In this document: piece after piece, positions 54,245 through 62,926 of the stretch
Position numbering within the stretch: position 1 is the first letter of the stretch
How the letters are laid out: each line of letters begins with the position of its first letter
Source of the DNA: NIOZ-UU13 sp964444135
GTDB taxonomy: Bacteria > Planctomycetota > Phycisphaerae > Sedimentisphaerales > Anaerobacaceae
Assembly: GCA_964444135.1 (NCBI GenBank)
Contig: CAYUFX010000011.1
Location: 7,918-71,917, forward strand
Direction: 5' to 3'
Length of the DNA stretch: 64,000 nt
Program-made: the position numbers and the translations under genes
The notes under the pieces: generated by a model
What the model saw: the letters and a program-made list of their open reading frames with translations, nothing else
What the model was told of the DNA's origin: nothing
The model's database searches: none

Positions 54245-54273
54245 TTGACTTTTTGGTTGGTTGCAGGTAATCT
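54245..54273 (+). promoter_or_regulatory. Sigma-70-type promoter of gyrA
   Basis: TTGACT (54245-54250) and TAATCT (54268-54273) are 17 bases apart, close to consensus, and end 41 bases before the gyrA ATG. The -35 begins only 11 bases after the MITE edge. TAAGGA (54296-54301) is the likely ribosome site. Confidence 0.7.
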
Positions 54274-54314
54274 ATTTGCGAACAAGATTTAGCATTAAGG
54301 ATAACAGAAAACTT

Positions 54315-56978
54315 ATGAAGGAAGTCAAGAAACCGCAGGAACAATTCGAGGACATGCATATCCTCGATGAGCTGAAGAATTCATACCTCAACTACGCGAT
54401 GAGCGTGATAATTTCGCGTGCTTTGCCGGACGTTCGTGATGGTCTGAAACCTTCGCAAAGGCGAATACTGGTTGCGATGAACGATTTGAACCTTGGGCCG
54501 CGAAGCAAACACCGTAAATGCGCTAAAATCGTCGGCGATACCGGCGGAAACTATCACCCCCACGGCGACCAGGCCACGTATGGGACATTAGTACGGATGG
54601 GTCAGGAGTGGAATATGCGTTATCCCCTGATTGACCCGCAGGGCAACTTCGGCAGTATCGATTCGGACCCGCCGGCGGCTATGCGATATACCGAGGCAAG
54701 AATGGCAGCGCCGGCTATGGAAATGCTCGAAGATATTAAGCACGACACCGTCGATTTTGTGCCGAACTATGATGAGACCCGTGAAGAGCCGACGGTTTTG
54801 CCCTCGAAGTTTCCAAATCTGTTAGTCAACGGCTCTACCGGTATCGCGGTCGGGATGGCCACGAGTATTCCGCCTCATAATATTACCGAGATTTGTGATG
54901 CTTTGCTGTTAGTCATTGAGGACCCGGACTGCGGATTTAAGGACATTATGAAGGTACTGCCAGGCCCTGATTTTCCAACAGGCGGAATCATTTGTGGCAA
55001 AAAGGGCATCATTGACGCTTACACGACCGGTCGCGGGCATTTGACGGTCAGGGGCAAAGTAGATATCGAAACAACCAAGAGAGGCAAGGAAAGAATCGTA
55101 ATAACCGAAATACCTTATATGGTCGTCAAGACCACTATCGTTTCGAAAATTGCGGCTTGTGTACACAATAATACGCTTCCGGAAATAGCCGACGTCAGAG
55201 ACGAATCGGACCGTCACGGTTTGCGGATTGTCGTCGACCTTAAAAAAGACGCTGATGTCGAAATCGTGCTGAACAAGCTGTACCGCTATACTTCTATTCA
55301 GAGCACTTTTGCTATCGCCAATATCGCACTGGTTGATAACAGGCCTGAAACCCTCAATATAAGAGAGATGCTCGACTGCTTCATTGACCATCGCAAGGTC
55401 GTTGTCCGCAGGCGGAGCAGATTCCTGCTGAAAAGATGCAGGAACAGGGCCCATATTCTCGAAGGTCTTATCTTAGCTGTTAGTGACATTGATGAAATCA
55501 TCGACTTGATAAAAAAGTCACCCGATACTCCGACCGCGAAGTTGAACCTGATGGAAAAGCCTTTGCGGTTGGCTGAGCTGGCTACGCTGAAGAAAATCCT
55601 TCCCAAGGCTTTTGTTAAGGAAAAAAGTAAAGGCAGGCATTTCCTCACCGGCCCGCAAGCCGATGCAATTTTGACAATGCAACTGCAAAGGCTCACAGGT
55701 CTGGAGATGGAAAAGCTGGCCCAAGAGTATGCCGACCTGACCGAGCAGATAGAGGGTTATGAGGCGGTATTGGCCAACGAGCAGCTTTTGCTGGATATAA
55801 TTCGCGAAGACATCTACGAAATAAAGGAAAAATACGGCGGTGCCAGGCGGACGAAAATTACGGCCAAGGTTGAGCAGCTCGATGTGGAGGATTTGATTGC
55901 CGAAGAGGAAGTTATTGTTACAGTCAGTCACAGCGGATACGTTAAGCGGTTGCCGATTGATACATACCGCAGGCAGGCCAGAGGCGGCAGAGGAATCATC
56001 GGCTCGGTTACAAAGGAAGGTGATTTCATTGAGCATCTGTTCGTTGCCTCGACGCATGATTATCTGCTTATCTTCACTAATCGCGGAAAATGCTATTGGC
56101 TGAAGGTCTATGATGTCCCGAGTATGTCCAGACAGAGCAAAGGCAGAAATATCGTTAACCTTCTAAAGCTGGGAAATCAGCAAGTCGCATCAATAATCAA
56201 CGTCAGCAGTTTCGACGGTGAAAATGAGGAGGACATACAACAGCGGCAGCTCGTTATGGCTACAAAAAACGGCCTCGTGAAAAAGACCAAACTATCAGCT
56301 TACGGCAACCCGAGAAGTACCGGCGTGATCGCCATCAATCTCGACCCAACGGATGATTTGATTGGTGTTGCGCTGACCACAGGGAACGACAATATTGTAT
56401 TAGGGACGCGCGATGGTATGACCATACGCTTTGACGAAAACCAGGTCCGTTCAATGGGCCGTGCCTCGCGAGGGGTCAGAGGCATTAAGCTGCGTTCCGG
56501 AGATGCTGTAGTCGATATGGTGATTGTCGAAGAAAAAGCCGCTCTGTTCACAGTCTGCGAGAACGGATACGGCAAACGAACAGGTCTTGAGAATTACCGG
56601 CCGCAGAGCCGAGGTGGAGTTGGTCTGAAAAACATAAAAACAACCGCCCGAAACGGCAAAGTGGTTGCGCTCAAGGCGGTTCAGAGCAAGGATGATTTAG
56701 TGATGATAACGGCCACCGGGATGATTATTCGGACCGGACTTGACCAAATCCGTTCGATTGGCAGAAACACACAGGGTGTGCGTTTAATCAAGCTCAAACC
56801 GGGCGATAAACTTGTTGCAGCCGCAAAGATAGTTGCCGAGGACGCAAACAATACAAAAAGTAACTCCGGCACTAATAAGAAACCGCAGTCAAAACCAAAG
56901 GCTAAAGCTAAATCAAAGCCGAAAACTAAGCCGAAATCTAAAACCAAAAAGGAGAGCACCAAGAAAAGACGCAAATAG
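54315..56978 (+). CDS. gyrA: DNA gyrase subunit A
   Basis: 887 residues from ATG 54315; the frame opens at 54261. Catalytic Tyr125 (PPAAMRYTEARM) and the winged-helix domain are intact. A GyrA box QARGGRG in the C-terminal pinwheel separates it from ParC/topoisomerase IV. It introduces negative supercoils with GyrB, which is not in the window. The drug-pocket positions matching E. coli Ser83 and Asp87 are Gln86 and Gly90 (HPHGDQATYGTL). The end is a Lys/Pro/Ser-rich tail of about 40 residues. Confidence 0.93.
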   Translation: MKEVKKPQEQFEDMHILDELKNSYLNYAMSVIISRALPDVRDGLKPSQRRILVAMNDLNLGPRSKHRKCAKIVGDTGGNYHPHGDQATYGTLVRMGQEWNMRYPLIDPQGNFGSIDSDPPAAMRYTEARMAAPAMEMLEDIKHDTVDFVPNYDETREEPTVLPSKFPNLLVNGSTGIAVGMATSIPPHNITEICDALLLVIEDPDCGFKDIMKVLPGPDFPTGGIICGKKGIIDAYTTGRGHLTVRGKVDIETTKRGKERIVITEIPYMVVKTTIVSKIAACVHNNTLPEIADVRDESDRHGLRIVVDLKKDADVEIVLNKLYRYTSIQSTFAIANIALVDNRPETLNIREMLDCFIDHRKVVVRRRSRFLLKRCRNRAHILEGLILAVSDIDEIIDLIKKSPDTPTAKLNLMEKPLRLAELATLKKILPKAFVKEKSKGRHFLTGPQADAILTMQLQRLTGLEMEKLAQEYADLTEQIEGYEAVLANEQLLLDIIREDIYEIKEKYGGARRTKITAKVEQLDVEDLIAEEEVIVTVSHSGYVKRLPIDTYRRQARGGRGIIGSVTKEGDFIEHLFVASTHDYLLIFTNRGKCYWLKVYDVPSMSRQSKGRNIVNLLKLGNQQVASIINVSSFDGENEEDIQQRQLVMATKNGLVKKTKLSAYGNPRSTGVIAINLDPTDDLIGVALTTGNDNIVLGTRDGMTIRFDENQVRSMGRASRGVRGIKLRSGDAVVDMVIVEEKAALFTVCENGYGKRTGLENYRPQSRGGVGLKNIKTTARNGKVVALKAVQSKDDLVMITATGMIIRTGLDQIRSIGRNTQGVRLIKLKPGDKLVAAAKIVAEDANNTKSNSGTNKKPQSKPKAKAKSKPKTKPKSKTKKESTKKRRK

Positions 56979-57015
56979 AATTAACATTTCACCACTTTTT
57001 GATATTTGGATTTTC

Positions 57016-57972
57016 ATGGATGAGCTGATTTACGTAATTGCCGGCAAAGAAGATTCCCTTGTCAATGCTCGTTGCCGGGAACTTCTCGATGAGCTATTGG
57101 AGCCGTCGCAAAGGGCGACAGGACTTTTTGACGCCGAGGCTGATTCGGTCTTGGTCTCAGAGGTCCTGGACGAGCTGCGGACGGTACCGTTTCTAACCGA
57201 CAAGCGGGTTGTTCTTATAAAGAGGGCGGGTGATTTCATATCCCAAAACCGTGAGCTACTTGAGAAGTATTTCGATAACCCCTGCTCTACGGGACGGCTT
57301 ATATTGACCGTAAGCAGTTGGGACGCCCGAACCAAACTGGCTAAGAAACTGGCTAAGGTAGGCAAGTTGATTAATATCACACAGCCTACTCGCCGTGAAC
57401 TGCCGCAGCGGCTGATAAAATATACAAACGACGCACACGATAAAAAGCTCAGCAGGGACGCTGCCGAACTTTTAATCGAGCTGACCGGCGATGAGCTGAC
57501 GCGACTGTACAGTGAAATCGACAAATTGGCTTTGTTCGCAGATACCGAAAAGGTTATAACGCCCAAGCATATTGAATCGCTCATAGGCCATAATCGCTTG
57601 TTCAATGCCTTTGCGGTAATTGATGCCGTCATCGCGGGCAATCCCGGCCGGGCGGTAGAGCGATTAAGGGGCATGTTCGCACAGGACAAATCAACTGAAT
57701 TTTCTGTTGTCGGGGCTTTTGCATATCATTTCCGCAGGATGTTTAATGCCAAATTGCTGCTTAAAAAGGGTGTTCGACAAAAGGAAATTACAGATAAATT
57801 TCGATTATGGAGTCATGAAAATAAATTTTTCGCACAACTGCAGCAAATGAGCTTCAAACAAATCGGCGAGTACCTACAGCAATTAGCCGAGACCGACTAC
57901 GCTATAAAGACCGGCCAAACAAAAGCACCTGTTGCAATGGAGCAATTTGTATTACAGTTATCTGCCAGCTAA
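57016..57972 (+). CDS. holA: DNA polymerase III delta subunit
   Basis: 318 residues from ATG 57016 (MDELIYVIAGKEDSLV); the frame extends 61 codons upstream over the gyrA tail in another frame. An N-terminal P-loop-like but non-catalytic AAA domain (RAGDFISQN, LILTVSSWDARTKL), a lid domain (LIELTGDELTRLYSEIDKLALF) and a C-terminal collar domain (RRMFNAKLLLKKG) match HolA. It loads the sliding clamp as part of the clamp loader. It follows gyrA by 37 bases and may be co-transcribed. No Shine-Dalgarno is evident. Confidence 0.88.
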   Translation: MDELIYVIAGKEDSLVNARCRELLDELLEPSQRATGLFDAEADSVLVSEVLDELRTVPFLTDKRVVLIKRAGDFISQNRELLEKYFDNPCSTGRLILTVSSWDARTKLAKKLAKVGKLINITQPTRRELPQRLIKYTNDAHDKKLSRDAAELLIELTGDELTRLYSEIDKLALFADTEKVITPKHIESLIGHNRLFNAFAVIDAVIAGNPGRAVERLRGMFAQDKSTEFSVVGAFAYHFRRMFNAKLLLKKGVRQKEITDKFRLWSHENKFFAQLQQMSFKQIGEYLQQLAETDYAIKTGQTKAPVAMEQFVLQLSAS

Positions 57973-58041
57973 ATCAGACAGAATCAATATTCTGAGAGGC
58001 TTGCTTGTCTTTAGCATACTTGAGTCCACTATATTTTTATT

Positions 58042-58180
58042 AGAGAACAAGACCTGCTGGCTGGGGGGAAACCGGTCGGCTGTCAAAGAGTTGCAAGCTT
58101 CGATGTTTTCCGCAGGGTAGGAAAACTGTTCGTAAGGCTTAATTTTCCGGAACAGGACGGTGACCGCCGTCCTTTTTTTA
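58042..58180 (+). ncRNA. Candidate structured RNA before the rhomboid gene
   Basis: No reading frame explains 57973-58260. A possible promoter (TTGTCT 58005-58010, TATATT 58030-58035) is followed by a segment with a GTTTTCC/GGAAAAC hairpin (near 58105-58126) and a strong terminator at 58155-58179. Its length (about 135 bases), GC-rich structured centre and terminator suggest a small RNA or a leader that ends before the rhomboid gene. It does not match any riboswitch or housekeeping RNA I know. Confidence 0.35.
58155..58179 (+). terminator. Rho-independent terminator
   Basis: GGACGG (58155-58160) pairs with CCGTCC (58167-58172) and is followed by seven T (58173-58179). It lies after holA and 80 bases before the rhomboid gene, and may end either the gyrA-holA message or the candidate small RNA. 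Confidence 0.75.
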
Positions 58181-58260
58181 TGTCTTGTCATGTCTGCTTA
58201 TCGTCATTACAATAAGCCATCCTTTGACTTTAATCAATCTACTAAATTTGTAGTTGAACT

Positions 58261-59427
58261 ATGCTATTACCTATTCGGACAAGTATTCGGCCGAGACGGA
58301 CACCATACGCAAATTACGCGATGATAGCTGCCAATGCGTTAATTTTTCTTCTGGAATACCAACAAAGCCCCGTAACAGGTAATCTGGAATTTCGGCCCTG
58401 GGTACAGCACTTTATGCTAACTACTGTCAGGCCGCAACTGTGGCAGTTTGTAAGCTACGCCTTTTTACACGGCGGCTTGATGCATATTTTCGGCAATATG
58501 TTTTTTTTGTATCTGTTCGGTAATAATGTCAACGACAAGCTCGGCAATATCGGGTATCTGTGTTTTTATTTGGCCGGTGCGGTTTTCAGCGGTATAGGCC
58601 ATACATTGGTTAGCGGGGCCGATGTTCTCGGAGCCAGCGGGGCCGTCGCCGCTGTAACAGGCGCTTATCTGGTCCTGTTCCCTCAAACCTTGATAACCGT
58701 CCTGTATTGGTTCTTCTTCATTGGTACTATAGAAGTTCCGGCGTTGTATTTTATCGTATTTAAAATGATTATAATCGATAATGTAATCATCCGTTACACA
58801 GCCTACGTTGCCTATGACGCACATCTGGCGGGATACACCTTCGGCATTACGGCTATGGTAGTTATGCTCGCGACTGGTTTAATCAGCACCAGCAGTTTCG
58901 ACCTTTGGGCTATGCTCAAACAATGGAATCGAAGGCGTCAATATCGTGATGCGGTATCGACCGGCTATGACCCTTTCAACGGCCGGGCAGAAACCAGACA
59001 GATAAAGGTCAAAGAGGTCAAAAGCCCCGCTGAACAAAAGAAAGATGAAAAATCCCAGGAGCTTCGTAACGAGATTAGCAGGCGGATTACCGAACGCAAT
59101 TTGTCGGCTGCCGCAGCTCTTTATCTGGAGCTGATGAATCACGATAGCGGGCAGATTCTGCCCCGTCAGAATCTGCTGGATATTGCCAACCAGCTCGCCG
59201 GCGATAACAAACATACCGAATCGGCACGGGCCTACGAGCAGTTTTTAACTCATTACAGCACGTATGAATACGCCGAGCAGGTCGAGCTGATGTTGGGTAT
59301 ATTGTATTGCCGTTATCTCAATCAGCCGAAGCTGGCCATAAAGCACCTCCAGGCCGCGTGTGAAAAGCTCACCGACCCCGGCCAGTTAAAGATGTGCAAG
59401 GACGAGCTTGCACGTTTACAAAAATAA
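58261..59427 (+). CDS. Rhomboid protease with C-terminal helical/TPR-like tail
   Basis: 388 residues. Six membrane segments carry the rhomboid core: FLHGGLMHIFGNMFFLYLFG (oxyanion side), catalytic Ser126 (LGASGAVAAV) and His188 (YDAHLAGYTFG). From about 260 onward there is a charged coiled linker (KVKEVKSPAEQKKDEKSQE) and a helix-rich C-terminal domain resembling TPR repeats (AAALYLELMNHDSG; SARAYEQFLTHYSTYEYAEQ). It cuts membrane proteins within the bilayer; the tail may bind partners or substrates. It has no Shine-Dalgarno and is preceded by a terminator. Confidence 0.87.
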   Translation: MLLPIRTSIRPRRTPYANYAMIAANALIFLLEYQQSPVTGNLEFRPWVQHFMLTTVRPQLWQFVSYAFLHGGLMHIFGNMFFLYLFGNNVNDKLGNIGYLCFYLAGAVFSGIGHTLVSGADVLGASGAVAAVTGAYLVLFPQTLITVLYWFFFIGTIEVPALYFIVFKMIIIDNVIIRYTAYVAYDAHLAGYTFGITAMVVMLATGLISTSSFDLWAMLKQWNRRRQYRDAVSTGYDPFNGRAETRQIKVKEVKSPAEQKKDEKSQELRNEISRRITERNLSAAAALYLELMNHDSGQILPRQNLLDIANQLAGDNKHTESARAYEQFLTHYSTYEYAEQVELMLGILYCRYLNQPKLAIKHLQAACEKLTDPGQLKMCKDELARLQK

Positions 59428-59853
59428 AAGCAATCGGACAATCATCTTTCCGTCCTTTTATATAGCCCCCACCCCGCGCGGTGGTGGTCACTTCTGTCCC
59501 TTTTTACCCACCCCTGTGCTGGGGGGATTTTTCTTTGCCTTTTACGGTCTATTACCCTATTTTATCTAACCAAATACGGAAACATCAAGGGGCGGAATGC
59601 TTCTTTGAATCGTCCGTTTGTCATTCCTGCCCAGGGCTTGCCCTGAATAGGCCGTAGCCCTGAGCGTAGTCGAGGGGCAGCCGAAGGGAGATACGAGATA
59701 AGAGCCACAGATTGCACAGAATTATTTTGACGGAAATTGCATGATTCGTTATTGTATGGTAAATAGTTTGAGTAAAATGAGTATTCTTGGTTTTTCTCGT
59801 ATTTCTATGGGAAATCTTAGTTTACCAGATGAAAATATTCGGGGATTAAAGCT
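59428..59853. repeat. Repeat-rich intergenic region before the defence-like island
   Basis: Contains a CCCCACC..GGTGGTGG hairpin near 59466-59490, a GTCATTCCTGCCC palindromic fragment near 59620-59650 and GTAGCCCTGAGCGTAGTCGA (59654-59673), a sequence often seen dispersed in bacterial genomes. No gene. GGGGA (59841-59845) serves the downstream GTG start. Confidence 0.5.
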
Positions 59854-60438
59854 GTGTTAGCCAAAACAGAGAGAATAACACTTACTGCTGGGAACATACA
59901 TAATAATTACATAAGAATTCGTCAGTTTAATAGTTTAATACCTAAAGGCATTAAAGTCTGTGACGTCGAGATTTCATTGGAATTTGAAGGAGTGGGTCAA
60001 ATCAAGACCCGTGTTGACAAAAAAAAAGGAATATTCGCTGAGCGCAAAGCCATAAGGCGTTTTTTTGAACTTCATGGATTAAAACCTGGTGACGAAATCG
60101 GACTGGAAAAAATTGGCGAGAATCATTTTCAAGTAACTGCAAATTGTAAAAAAGATAATATGGCAAATTCGACTACATTGCATAATAGTAATCAGAACCT
60201 AGAAACAGAAAGTTTTCACAAAGACCAGATGTTATTATTTGGAGCAAAAAAAACTCGACCGTCTGCTCAAAAGTCAAGCTACACCCGAAAATTACAACGT
60301 GCAAATGACCTTGATGGAAGAGAATGGACCTCTCATTCAATAAGTGTCTGGAAAGATATTAGGAAGACAAGCGATGAAATGCGCTTAGAACATCCTGCAA
60401 TGTTCCCAACCAGGCAGGGCAGAGTTCATTTACTCTAA
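59854..60438 (+). CDS. DNA methyltransferase N-terminal part, catalytic core missing
   Basis: 194 residues from GTG 59854, GGGGA eight bases upstream. Residues 6-96 look like the small beta-rich DNA-binding domain seen at the start of some restriction-system methyltransferases (ITLTAGNIHNNYIRIRQFN; FFELHGLKPGDEIGLEK). Residues 154-185 (DGREWTSHSISVWKDIRKT...EHPAMFP) match the segment that normally leads into an N4/N6-type DNA methylase. Right after HPAMFP the frame ends with a foreign tail TRQGRVHLL, so motif I and the rest of the catalytic core are absent. It is either a deleted remnant or a free-standing recognition part. The family call is by motif and is tentative. Confidence 0.55.
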   Translation: MLAKTERITLTAGNIHNNYIRIRQFNSLIPKGIKVCDVEISLEFEGVGQIKTRVDKKKGIFAERKAIRRFFELHGLKPGDEIGLEKIGENHFQVTANCKKDNMANSTTLHNSNQNLETESFHKDQMLLFGAKKTRPSAQKSSYTRKLQRANDLDGREWTSHSISVWKDIRKTSDEMRLEHPAMFPTRQGRVHLL

Positions 60439-60474
60439 CGTACTTTTTCTCTCGATAATGATACAGGATACGAC

Positions 60475-61500
60475 ATGACTTCAAAACAGCCTAAGACAAA
60501 TAGGCTCCTGTGCTATCCCATGTTCGGTCCGGTGGAAAAGCAATACTCGAGCCTTATAAATGTTCTCCAGGAAATAAGCACAGAAACACAAGTACAGTCC
60601 AACTTCGTCCAATGGATGCAAAGTACATTTCATCTCAGTAATAGTTTTGCACGAAAGGTAGTCTCTGTTCTCTTCTTAGGAATGGGATTAGTTGAACGCA
60701 AAAAGAAGAGACACGAACTAAGTGAAATTGGATACAAAGTGCTCACAGCGAAGGATCCAATTATCTTCTACAGATTATTCTCAAAAACATTCTTCGCATT
60801 TGATATTATACTCCAAATTCTGGGTAAAATTCAACCTGCAAAGTGGGATAACTTGCGAGATTCATGGTCTGCGTACATCAACTCAGTGAAAAGTGAACCC
60901 CATTCGTGGAGCAAGCAACATCTGAACAGCCAGTTGAGATTTCGCCTTGACTGGCTAAGGTCACTTGACCTAGTTGATTTTATAACAGGAAAGTATTACG
61001 TTTCCAGAAAGGGGTCCCAACTGCGGAGAATCGAATTGGAATCCACCGCAACAACCCGAATCGAAAAAGAAGAAATCACTCATAATGACATCGAAGACAA
61101 GCTAAGCTTGATTGGAGCATTCTTTCAATTTGATGTTAAAAATCGTGCAAAGTTGAATGACATTCTTCCAAAATCGAGCCAACTGAAAGAGAGTCGGCAG
61201 GTTGATTCACTATGGGTCCGATTCGTCCATTTTGGAGGAAAAATACAATATCCATTTGAAGTCCAGCTTTCAGGAAGCATGGCGGATGCTATAGAACGAT
61301 TAGAAATGGTTGCAAATGTTGTACAAAAAGCAGTTGTCATTACGGACGAAAAACAAAAAGAAAAAATGCTCGACAGGCTAAAAGTCAAACGGTCACCATT
61401 ACTTGACAAGATCATATTCCTTGAACCTGAGGAAGTTGACAAAATACTTGAAGCAACTATCATCATGAAATCATTCACGGAGGCCGTATTTGGTGAATAG
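60475..61500 (+). CDS. Winged-helix protein with candidate D...ExQ nuclease domain
   Basis: 341 residues; AGGAT lies before the ATG. Two winged-helix-like regions cover about 38-92 (FARKVVSVLFLGMGLVERKK, ELSEIGYKVL) and 125-186. The C-terminal domain (195-341) has DIEDKLSLIGAFF, then Asp244 (VDSLWVRF) and Glu262-X-Gln264 (PFEVQLSG), a PD-(D/E)XK variant of the kind used by BglII (D...ExQ). Layout and neighbours suggest a restriction endonuclease; catalysis is inferred. It follows the methyltransferase fragment by 36 bases. Confidence 0.6.
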   Translation: MTSKQPKTNRLLCYPMFGPVEKQYSSLINVLQEISTETQVQSNFVQWMQSTFHLSNSFARKVVSVLFLGMGLVERKKKRHELSEIGYKVLTAKDPIIFYRLFSKTFFAFDIILQILGKIQPAKWDNLRDSWSAYINSVKSEPHSWSKQHLNSQLRFRLDWLRSLDLVDFITGKYYVSRKGSQLRRIELESTATTRIEKEEITHNDIEDKLSLIGAFFQFDVKNRAKLNDILPKSSQLKESRQVDSLWVRFVHFGGKIQYPFEVQLSGSMADAIERLEMVANVVQKAVVITDEKQKEKMLDRLKVKRSPLLDKIIFLEPEEVDKILEATIIMKSFTEAVFGE

Positions 61501-61636
61501 CATATTAGCATGATCCAATCTAAAGATCCATCTCAAATTAGGATTGCAGGTTTACACGGACGCTGAATGAAATTTGCATGAGATTAGAGTAGAGCAGATC
61601 TTAATTCAGAGATTTAGCTTTTATCTGAGTGATTGT

Positions 61637-62125
61637 ATGAGAAAAGATAATACCAACAAACTAGTCGCGACTTGGTTACACAGAGTGCTAACTGAGCGCT
61701 ATAAATCAATGAAGGTACAGACAATAGAGTCTGGTAACACTAGACTTTCCCGTTTGATTGCGGACTTGGGCCTTAAAAAGCTTTTTCCAGAATTCAACGC
61801 TTGGGATGTGAAAGTTGACGTGACAGGTATCTTACAAGGCAAACAAGAAGCATACTTAGCCCTTATTGATTTTGAACCAAAAAAGTTAACTCTAGATGAT
61901 GTCGCTGTGCTGTTAGGCTATGCTAGAGCAGTGAATCCTATACTATGTATGCTTATCTCTCCCTATCCACCTGTTGATCCCTTAATAACGTTGTTAAAAG
62001 ATTATGGTCGGCATGATGTATTGGAGTACGGGCGCGAAAAAAGGCATATAAGGATAGCTAAATGGCATGATGTTAGGAAGGAAGTTATCCCAGGTTCGAT
62101 ATTCCCACCTGGAAGATTATTCTGA
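61637..62125 (+). CDS. PD-(D/E)XK-like protein, copy A, active site degenerate
   Basis: 162 residues from ATG 61637, chosen because it gives exactly the length of its paralogue at 62923; the frame opens at TTG 61574. Hand alignment without gaps to copy B gives 95 of 162 identical residues (about 59%). The shared core is FPEFNAWDVKVD with Asp57/Asp61, but where copy B has Glu78-X-Lys80 and Gln91 this copy has Asp78-X-Glu80 (LIDFEPKKL) and Val91. With the catalytic Lys gone it is probably not a nuclease and may act as a partner or inhibitor of copy B. Confidence 0.65.
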   Translation: MRKDNTNKLVATWLHRVLTERYKSMKVQTIESGNTRLSRLIADLGLKKLFPEFNAWDVKVDVTGILQGKQEAYLALIDFEPKKLTLDDVAVLLGYARAVNPILCMLISPYPPVDPLITLLKDYGRHDVLEYGREKRHIRIAKWHDVRKEVIPGSIFPPGRLF

Positions 62126-62164
62126 TTCATAAGGAAAAGCCGATTTTTCTGCTGATACTTATAG

Positions 62165-62926
62165 GATACTTCTAAACTAAATTTAGATAGCATTCGGGCT
62201 CGTATTAGTGAACTTTTAGAAGTAGATTTAAGAGTTGAAAGAAAAACCCATGAAGTTTCCCTTTATGCAGTATTTCCAAGAGAAACTATTGGTTGGAGAG
62301 ATCTCCGATTTATAACCGGTGGAAAACCAAACTATCTTGAATTTGAAGTGCCGGAAATAATATTCGATTCAGACTCAGACATCCAAAAAGAATTTTTACG
62401 CGGTATAGCAGATACATCTTGTGAGCCAAGTTACGCGGATAGAGATCAAAGTCAACGCCAGCGTATAGTTATACAAGTTCAGTTTGGTAATTGGATTTTA
62501 CCAATTCAATTGTGTAAATTACTTCAGGAACACCTCGGCGTTCCTGTAAGCAATATACTTTGGGGGCATCCTAATTTGCGTGCACCAAGTGGAGGGAGTA
62601 GTTGGACAAAAGAGACTCGCATCCGTATTTTTGCCGAAGCTTTTGCACCAATAGGATTCTATTTCGAATATAAGCAAAGAATATTTGAAGAAATGGTAAA
62701 CTTTAATAGGGAGCGCGGAGATCCAAGGCCAAGAGTTTGTAATCCAAAAACAAAAAAACTTCGTGGCCGGAAGCCGCGTCATGAAGATGAATGTAGTGAG
62801 AGATTACCAGAGTCCTTGTGTGGAAAACACTTTAATAGTTATTATAAAATTTGCAGAGCTTTGGGCTGTAAACAAGGCAGAAAAGGACCACAAAGGGAAC
62901 TATTTAGTGCAGGAGAAGAAGATTGA
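62165..62926 (+). pseudogene. 5'-truncated LAGLIDADG-like homing endonuclease gene
   Basis: The frame is open from 62165, after a TAG, to TGA 62924, but has no ATG, GTG or TTG before GTG 62348, although the earlier 61 codons read like protein (DSIRARISELLEVDLRVE...GWRDLRFITGG). Downstream, KEFLRGIADTSCEPSY resembles a LAGLIDADG P2 motif, followed by NWILPIQLCKLLQEHLGVPV and IRIFAEAFAPIGFYFEYKQ, then a Cys/Arg-rich tail. The first LAGLIDADG half appears lost. It lies between the two PD-(D/E)XK paralogues, and its stop overlaps the start of copy B. Confidence 0.55.

Noticed and set aside
56833..57015. Extended N terminus for HolA
   Set aside because: The added 61 residues are an out-of-frame reading of the Lys-rich gyrA tail; homologues start near MDELIYVIAG.
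58042..58180. c-di-GMP-I riboswitch before the rhomboid gene
   Set aside because: GGGGGGAAACC resembles one conserved piece, but the GACGCAAAGCC-type and later conserved parts are missing.
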